NCBI RefSeq assembly: GCF_900142005.1
Contig: NZ_FQZL01000012.1
Location: 42,359 to 106,358, forward strand
Direction: 5' to 3'
Origin: Dethiosulfatibacter aminovorans DSM 17477
Lineage (GTDB): Bacteria > Bacillota > Clostridia > Tissierellales > Dethiosulfatibacteraceae
DNA: 64,000 nt
Under the pieces are notes generated by a model. It searched no databases. It worked only from the letters and a program-made list of their open reading frames with translations, and had not been told where the DNA came from. This document shows positions 59,778 to 64,000 of this stretch, one piece after another. The position numbers and the translations under genes are program-made. How positions within the stretch are numbered: the stretch's first letter is position 1; every line of letters begins with the position of its first letter.

Positions 59778-59919
59778 AATTTTCCTTTCAAACCAATCTA
59801 TATAATAATTTTTCTTTTTTGCCTTTTCATAACTGCTAAAAACATACACTGATTATATCAAAATAACGGGTATATTAATACTATTCTATTTGTTCTTTTA
59901 TTAAAATTCTTTGTTCGCT

Positions 59920-60294
59920 TTAGGAGGCCGGCAACTCAGGTTCTTCATCACCTACTATATGTTTCCATAAAATGTTTACAGCATTTTCTATTTCTTCCTT
60001 CTGGTCCTGGAAGACCGTAGCCTGGCTGGCTACCCGCATTCCATCTATGCCCCTGTCCACTTCATTCCAGAAATAATGGTCAAGGTCAGGATATATTATT
60101 CCTATTTTGATCCTGTTGCTCCTTTTTGCCAAAGCACTTGCAAAAGGACTCTTGACATAGTCAAGCTTTTTTATTGCTGCCAACACCTTCTCTTCAGATT
60201 TTTTCGACACATTTCCCTTGTTGTTAATCACTCTGTCGACAGTTCCCCTGGAAACGCCTGCTTCTCTTGCAACATCATTTATTGTAGGTCTCAT
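59920..60294 (-). pseudogene. LacI-family regulator with an internal in-frame deletion
   Basis: A 124-codon ORF. Residues 1-60 are a complete LacI DNA-binding domain (TINDVAREAGVSRGTVDRVI and the hinge helix), followed by the start of a periplasmic-binding domain (IKIGIIYPDLDHYFWNEVDRGID, 63-84). It then jumps to what looks like the extreme end of such a domain (ATVFQDQKEEIENAVNIL, 92-109). About 200 residues of ligand-binding domain are absent, yet the frame is open. Start ATG 60294 has TTGGGAGGAAAT. Most likely a decaying gene; a repressor without effector domain is the alternative. Confidence 0.65.
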
Positions 60295-60312
60295 ATTTCC
60301 TCCCAAGCTACC

Positions 60313-60348
60313 AAAAAGCCTCCCTCTGCAAAACAAAAGGAGGCTTTA
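60313..60348 (-). terminator. terminator upstream of the lacI remnant
   Basis: AAAGCCTCC (60315-60323) and GGAGGCTTT (60339-60347) with a 15-nt loop and TTTTT on the minus strand. It probably ends the dinB transcript. The 145 bp between here and the small ORF hold nothing assignable. Confidence 0.6.
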
Positions 60349-60492
60349 CCATTATCTCATATCCAACTTAGAAAATCAAGAATCCTACTGGAATCATGAT
60401 AGGAGCCTGAACCTCCCGCATATTCATTTATTGCAAATAAAAAACGACACATTTACGTATCGCTTTTAATTCAACATCAATATTATAAAATT

Positions 60493-60732
60493 TCATTTTT
60501 TAAACAAAAACCACTTGTGGCTGTCAAGTTCATACTTAAGCTCATACATGTCCTTTCCGTTGTGGAGACAGACGAATACTATCCTTTCATTGCCTGCCAG
60601 CTTTTCCTGATAATACCTTACAATTCTTTCAACCTTTACCGTCTTGTTTTCGTACTTGAACTTAAAGGGCATAACTTTGCCCCTTGAGTCAAACACCGCT
60701 ATCATATCAACCGGGTGATTCAACAATTTCAT
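60493..60732 (-). CDS. small conserved-looking protein downstream of dinB
   Basis: A 79-residue ORF of no family I can name. It looks like a small beta-rich domain (MIAVFDSRGKVMPFKFKYENK, then VKVERIVRYYQEKLAGNERIVFVCLHNG). ATG at 60732 follows TAAGGAAGTGTTTTAT; a GTG three codons earlier is within that spacing. It starts 13 nt after the dinB stop, so it is co-transcribed and may function with polymerase IV or be a nucleic-acid-related factor; this is only context. Confidence 0.65.
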   Translation of the reverse strand: MKLLNHPVDMIAVFDSRGKVMPFKFKYENKTVKVERIVRYYQEKLAGNERIVFVCLHNGKDMYELKYELDSHKWFLFKK

Positions 60733-60745
60733 ATAAAACACTTCC

Positions 60746-62002
60746 TTACAATATACTGCTCATATCCGGATACTCGTCATTTGGATATCCTCCAAGGACA
60801 GGTGAAAGACCGGAATCTATATACTCTGCTCTTATTACTGCATATTTCCCGTATTTTTCCCTTATACCGTCTATTGCCATATCCAATTTTTCCATTTTCA
60901 TGCTGTACTCGTTTTGAAAAAAATTAAGCTGTTTAAATTTTGTTCGTTCAAGGTCTGTAAACCTTACATTCATATGTCGTATGGGACTTCCATCCCATGT
61001 TTCATCAAAAAGCTCCCTTATTATTTCAAAAAGGTCATGAGTACAATTGGTAAAAACAGGAATCTTCCTTTGATGGGAATGATACCCAAAGTCCTTGTTT
61101 TTGATTCCCACAGCAACTACACGGCAGCTCATATCTTCGTCCCGCAGTCGTTTTGATGCCGTCTCAACCAGGCTTAAAAGAATTTTATGGGCTGTAAGCC
61201 TGTCCTCTACATCAAAATGTATTGTGCTTCCGTTTCCAACCCCCTTGAAAGGCATACTGCTCTTTTCAGAAAATTTGGAAGCATCCTTTCCCCAGGCATA
61301 GTCGTGTATAAGTCTGCCATGGGACTTGAGAAGCCCTGAAATAAGCTCCCTGTCCGTATTGGCAAGCTCTCCTATTGTATATATGTTAAGCTGGTTAAGC
61401 TTGGGGACAGTTCTGTATCCAACCATAAAAAGTTCTCCCACAGGAAGGGGCCACAGCTTTTCCTGTATTTCCTCCGGATACAGGGTATGGACCTTGTCAG
61501 GCTTTTCAAACTCACTTGCCTGTTTTGCAAGAAGTTTATTTGTGGATATTCCTATGTTTACTGTATAGCCGAACTCTTTCTTTATTCTTTTCCTTATCCT
61601 GTGGGCAAGTTCTTCAGGGTCTCCAAAAAGATCTCTTGTTCCCGAAAAATCCATAAAGCATTCGTCTATGCTGAAAACATCTATCTTTGGAGCATATTCC
61701 GCCAGAAGATCCCTCAGCTTTCTGCTGGCCCTTGTATATACATCATAGCTTGGAGGTATTACCTTGAGGTTGGGGCACTTCTGCCTTGCCTCCATAAGGG
61801 ATTCGCCAGTCTTTACTCCCAGTTTTTTTGCAGGTATGGATTTGGCAAGGACTATTCCATGCCTCCTTTCTTCACTTCCTCCTATTACTGCAGGAATTTC
61901 CCTTATATCCTCCTCCATGCCCATCTGCCTGTTGTATGCTGCCTGCCAGGACAGAAAAGCGGAATTCACATCTATATGCATGACAATATTATCTCTTTCC
62001 AA
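60746..62002 (-). CDS. dinB: DNA polymerase IV (Y family)
   Basis: Translesion polymerase. Palm motifs with catalytic carboxylates: IVMHIDVNSAFLSWQAA at the N-terminus and SIDECFMDFSGT near residue 110; LVEAR-like LMEARQKCPNL, helix-hairpin-helix ISTNKLLAKQASEFEKPDK and a C-terminal little-finger domain. The frame is open 41 codons further upstream, but the best start is TTG at 62002, preceded by GGGAGTGA, giving 418 residues beginning with the conserved ERDNIVMHIDVN. No beta-clamp motif was identified with confidence at the C-terminus. Confidence 0.9.
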   Translation of the reverse strand: MERDNIVMHIDVNSAFLSWQAAYNRQMGMEEDIREIPAVIGGSEERRHGIVLAKSIPAKKLGVKTGESLMEARQKCPNLKVIPPSYDVYTRASRKLRDLLAEYAPKIDVFSIDECFMDFSGTRDLFGDPEELAHRIRKRIKKEFGYTVNIGISTNKLLAKQASEFEKPDKVHTLYPEEIQEKLWPLPVGELFMVGYRTVPKLNQLNIYTIGELANTDRELISGLLKSHGRLIHDYAWGKDASKFSEKSSMPFKGVGNGSTIHFDVEDRLTAHKILLSLVETASKRLRDEDMSCRVVAVGIKNKDFGYHSHQRKIPVFTNCTHDLFEIIRELFDETWDGSPIRHMNVRFTDLERTKFKQLNFFQNEYSMKMEKLDMAIDGIREKYGKYAVIRAEYIDSGLSPVLGGYPNDEYPDMSSIL

Positions 62003-62164
62003 AACAACATTCACTCCCTTTTTAAACAGAACATATGTTTGTATTTTTATTATAACACCGAACTTTTGTTTTGTGAAGAGCAAACTAAAAAAGGACCCAC
62101 CGATTAGTTTGTCCGGTGCGCCCACTGCAAGTCATATCATGCTCTGTATCGTTTCAATATTTTT

Positions 62165-62653
62165 TTAGAAAGGTTCGTATCCCTGTTCCTTCCACCATTC
62201 ATCCATGCTTGTTTCATAGGCTTTCAAGAACTGTTCAAGATGAACCTTTTCCCATTTAACAAGGATATCAAACAGCTTCCTGGCTTCACTGTTTTCAGTC
62301 TTGTCTCTTGCATCTTCATAAAATTCAACTGATTCCTTTTCAAGGTTTACCGCCATGCCGTATATTGAAACATTCATGGCACTCCTTTTGAATTTATTTT
62401 TTGTCCAGTCAAAGATATGGGGTGATGGAGGTTCCAAAAGGTAAGCCAGCTTTAGGTCCTCATCATCCTTTTCCATTTTATCAAAAAGTTCCTTGAGGTA
62501 TTCCGCATGCTTCATTTCCTCTGAAGCAAGTATTAAAAATGATTCTTTAGCCTCTTCATTGTCAGCTTGTTTTTCGGCCATCTTGTAGAATTCGCATCCT
62601 TCAATTTCATTTAATATGGCCTGCTTGATTATAAACAATTCATCCCTTTTCAT
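62165..62653 (-). CDS. ferritin-like (rubrerythrin-type) diiron protein
   Basis: A 162-residue four-helix-bundle protein of the ferritin-like superfamily. Diiron ligands are suggested by AILNEIEGCEFYKMAE, SEEMKHAEYLKEL, NLEKESVEFYEDA and WEKVHLEQF (ExxH pairs). It lacks the C-terminal rubredoxin domain of classical rubrerythrin. Probably involved in iron or peroxide handling. Start set at ATG 62653, with GGAGG 9 nt upstream; two earlier ATGs lie before or within that site. Confidence 0.82.
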   Translation of the reverse strand: MKRDELFIIKQAILNEIEGCEFYKMAEKQADNEEAKESFLILASEEMKHAEYLKELFDKMEKDDEDLKLAYLLEPPSPHIFDWTKNKFKRSAMNVSIYGMAVNLEKESVEFYEDARDKTENSEARKLFDILVKWEKVHLEQFLKAYETSMDEWWKEQGYEPF

Positions 62654-62744
62654 ATGGTGATACCTCCATTTCATCAATGAATTTTTATTTCTATATTAAA
62701 ATTCTATCACCTGTCATTTTCGGTGTCAAACCAGGTTTGATGAA

Positions 62745-62981
62745 TTATTTTGATATTTTCCACACTTCAAGTATAGAGAGCACATAAACCAAAAATCCTC
62801 CTGCATACCTCCCCAAAAAAGAAATTGATTCGTCTGTAATATTGTATGTTATGAATCCCATTGCCAGCATCCAGAACACAAGCATCAACCCTCTCACAGG
62901 CTTTTTAAGAATCACATGGCCCGCGCCTGGTATTATCATTGCACTTATCACTGTTAAAATTCTTTTCATATTCTTATTCAT
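62745..62981 (-). CDS. small two-helix membrane protein
   Basis: A 78-residue protein with hydrophobic segments near 8-24 (ILTVISAMIIPGAGHVIL) and 30-45, and another near 55-70; PGAGHVILKKPVRGLM resembles the short TM2/DUF-type motif of small membrane proteins in Firmicutes. No function assigned. GGGAAAGTGAAA lies before ATG 62981; a GTG two codons earlier is possible. Confidence 0.6.
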   Translation of the reverse strand: MNKNMKRILTVISAMIIPGAGHVILKKPVRGLMLVFWMLAMGFITYNITDESISFLGRYAGGFLVYVLSILEVWKISK

Positions 62982-63055
62982 TTTCACTTTCCCGTATGCT
63001 TTTTATTTTGTTTCATTACCATTATACGTGAACTTTCATTAAATATCAAACAGTC

Positions 63056-63103
63056 AAACAAAGACTGGCTTCGCCTCAATTATATGGGTTTCCGCCAGTC
63101 TTT
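63056..63103 (-). terminator. terminator of the APC permease gene
   Basis: AAAGACTGGC (63060-63069) and GCCAGTCTTT (63094-63103) enclose a partly paired loop; moderately T-rich beyond (GTTTGACTGTTT) on the minus strand. Confidence 0.65.
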
Positions 63104-63115
63104 CAATTCACTTTA

Positions 63116-64000
63116 TTAATATCCCTCAGCCCTCGGCCATGCATCTGCATTTCCTATGAAACTGTTGAAATCTATGTAGTGTTCCCTTCTCTTCTTGAAC
63201 CACAGTGATGCAAGAAAATAGAATGCCAGCCCCCCAAGTATGTTTATCCAGTATCCGAAGTACATTCCCACTATTGCCATTACGGCTATGACCATCAATA
63301 TTATTGACGGTACCGGATGGAAGGGCGATACGTATTCCCTCTGTATTGTTCCCATCGGGTACATCCTTCTGAATTTCACCATCATTATTGCAGACATTAT
63401 ATATACAAGAAGTGCAGACAGTATTGAGAATGTCACCACCTGGTCAAGCATTCCAGTGTATCCGAAGGCTATTGCTATGGGAAGCAGAAACAGTATTGCC
63501 CTGTATGGTGTCTTATACTTGGGATGAAGCACTCCAAATATCTCAGGAATGAGAGTATCCCTGGACATTGCATACCATGCCCTGCTCGAGTCCGTTATGC
63601 ATCCGTTGGCACTTGCCATACAGGACAGTATCGTTCCTGTGAAGAGGGCATTTATGACTATCGGGTTTCCTACCGCTCTTGCAGCATCGAATAAGGGGTA
63701 TACGCTTGATCCCAGTACTCCAGCCTCAACCAGACCGGAACACACGAGCCAAGTGGTTGTTGCTCCAACCAGAAGCGTTATTGTTCCAACTATGGCCCCT
63801 ATGGGAAGGGACCTGCTTGTTGACCTGCATTCCTCTGCCGCAAGGGCTGTTCCCTCTATTCCCAGATAGAACCATACTCCAAACTGCAGTGCTCCTATGA
63901 TTCCCATCCATCCGTATGGAAGTCCATTTGTAAGCCCCCTTATCTGAAGGAGGCTTTCTGTTTCCGAATAGAATCTTGTGGAGAACAGAAGTATGAATAT
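63116..64000 (-). CDS. APC superfamily amino acid permease, cut at the window edge
   Basis: The C-terminal 294 residues of a membrane transporter. The frame is open to base 64000, so the true start is outside the window. The first internal ATG at 63907 is not the start, since an upstream in-frame stretch (RFYSETESLLQIRG...GLPYG) continues the family. WFYLGIEGTALAAEE and SRSLPIGAIVGTITLLVGAT resemble the ethanolamine/amino-acid permease branch of APC. At least seven hydrophobic segments are visible. Substrate is unknown. Confidence 0.85.
   Translation of the reverse strand: MFILLFSTRFYSETESLLQIRGLTNGLPYGWMGIIGALQFGVWFYLGIEGTALAAEECRSTSRSLPIGAIVGTITLLVGATTTWLVCSGLVEAGVLGSSVYPLFDAARAVGNPIVINALFTGTILSCMASANGCITDSSRAWYAMSRDTLIPEIFGVLHPKYKTPYRAILFLLPIAIAFGYTGMLDQVVTFSILSALLVYIMSAIMMVKFRRMYPMGTIQREYVSPFHPVPSIILMVIAVMAIVGMYFGYWINILGGLAFYFLASLWFKKRREHYIDFNSFIGNADAWPRAEGY

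Noticed and set aside
62060..62140. Possible tRNA or small RNA between dinB and the ferritin-like gene
   Set aside because: No cloverleaf or T-loop consensus could be found; only a weak CACCG/CGGTG hairpin near a T run, perhaps a terminator.

Overview
The window is AT-rich, with strong AGGAGG-type ribosome binding sites, a T-box, a lysine riboswitch and consensus sigma-A promoters. It comes from a low-GC Gram-positive anaerobe of the Clostridia/Tissierellia kind. Ferredoxin-dependent 2-oxoacid oxidoreductase, butyrate kinase, histidine ammonia-lyase, a C-S lyase, NhaC and AGCS transporters point to an amino-acid fermenter that still makes Thr, Lys, His and chorismate. The species is not claimed. 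About nine tenths of the genes are on the minus strand; only luxS, hom, hflK-hflC and a CPA2 antiporter run the other way. No rRNA, tRNA, CRISPR array, prophage or complete insertion sequence was seen.

Layout. 0.2-5.2 kb: luxS, a 103-bp inverted-repeat element, and the threonine genes (hom divergent from thrC-thrB-ACT regulator). 5.2-15.3 kb: an amino-acid uptake/degradation island (AGCS symporter, NhaC, MalY-type lyase, HutH) preceded by a 997-residue SARP/ATPase/TPR regulator and a lipoprotein. 15.4-20.5 kb: pduL-deoC and aroC-aroB-aroA. 20.5-25.1 kb: DUF1461 membrane protein, APH-like kinase, a two-component system and a DUF4342 protein. 25.2-30.1 kb: thrS with T-box, and hflK-hflC. 30.2-37.8 kb: a nine-gene his operon (hisZ-G-D-C-B-H-A-F-IE) behind a leader peptide with four consecutive His codons and an intrinsic terminator. 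38-39.1 kb: antiporter. 39.2-41.2 kb: an operon of two SHOCT-motif proteins and a DUF2089 protein, headed by tiny, mutually related ORFs (three copies, each 39-42 residues). 41.3-46.7 kb: lysine biosynthesis by the acetylase route (dapA-dapB under a lysine riboswitch, dapH-aminotransferase, and a deacetylase). 47-54.4 kb: a branched-chain amino-acid fermentation operon (buk, ATPase, four oxidoreductase subunits, ilvE) with a -24/-12 promoter, twin upstream palindromes and a BkdR-like sigma-54 activator. 54.4-64 kb: cdaA-cdaR, a CapA-like protein, a YgiQ radical SAM protein, an internally deleted LacI gene, dinB plus a small partner, a ferritin-like protein, and an APC permease cut by the window edge.

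How the genes fit together. IlvE would convert Leu/Val/Ile to 2-oxoacids, the ferredoxin oxidoreductase would form acyl-CoA, and Buk would harvest ATP from the acyl phosphate. The matching phosphotransacylase is not here. The regulatory variety is striking: T-box (thrS), riboswitch (dapAB), peptide-leader attenuation (his) and sigma-54 enhancer control (buk operon) all occur within 30 kb. The least explained part is the microprotein/SHOCT/DUF2089 locus at 39.2-41.2 kb.
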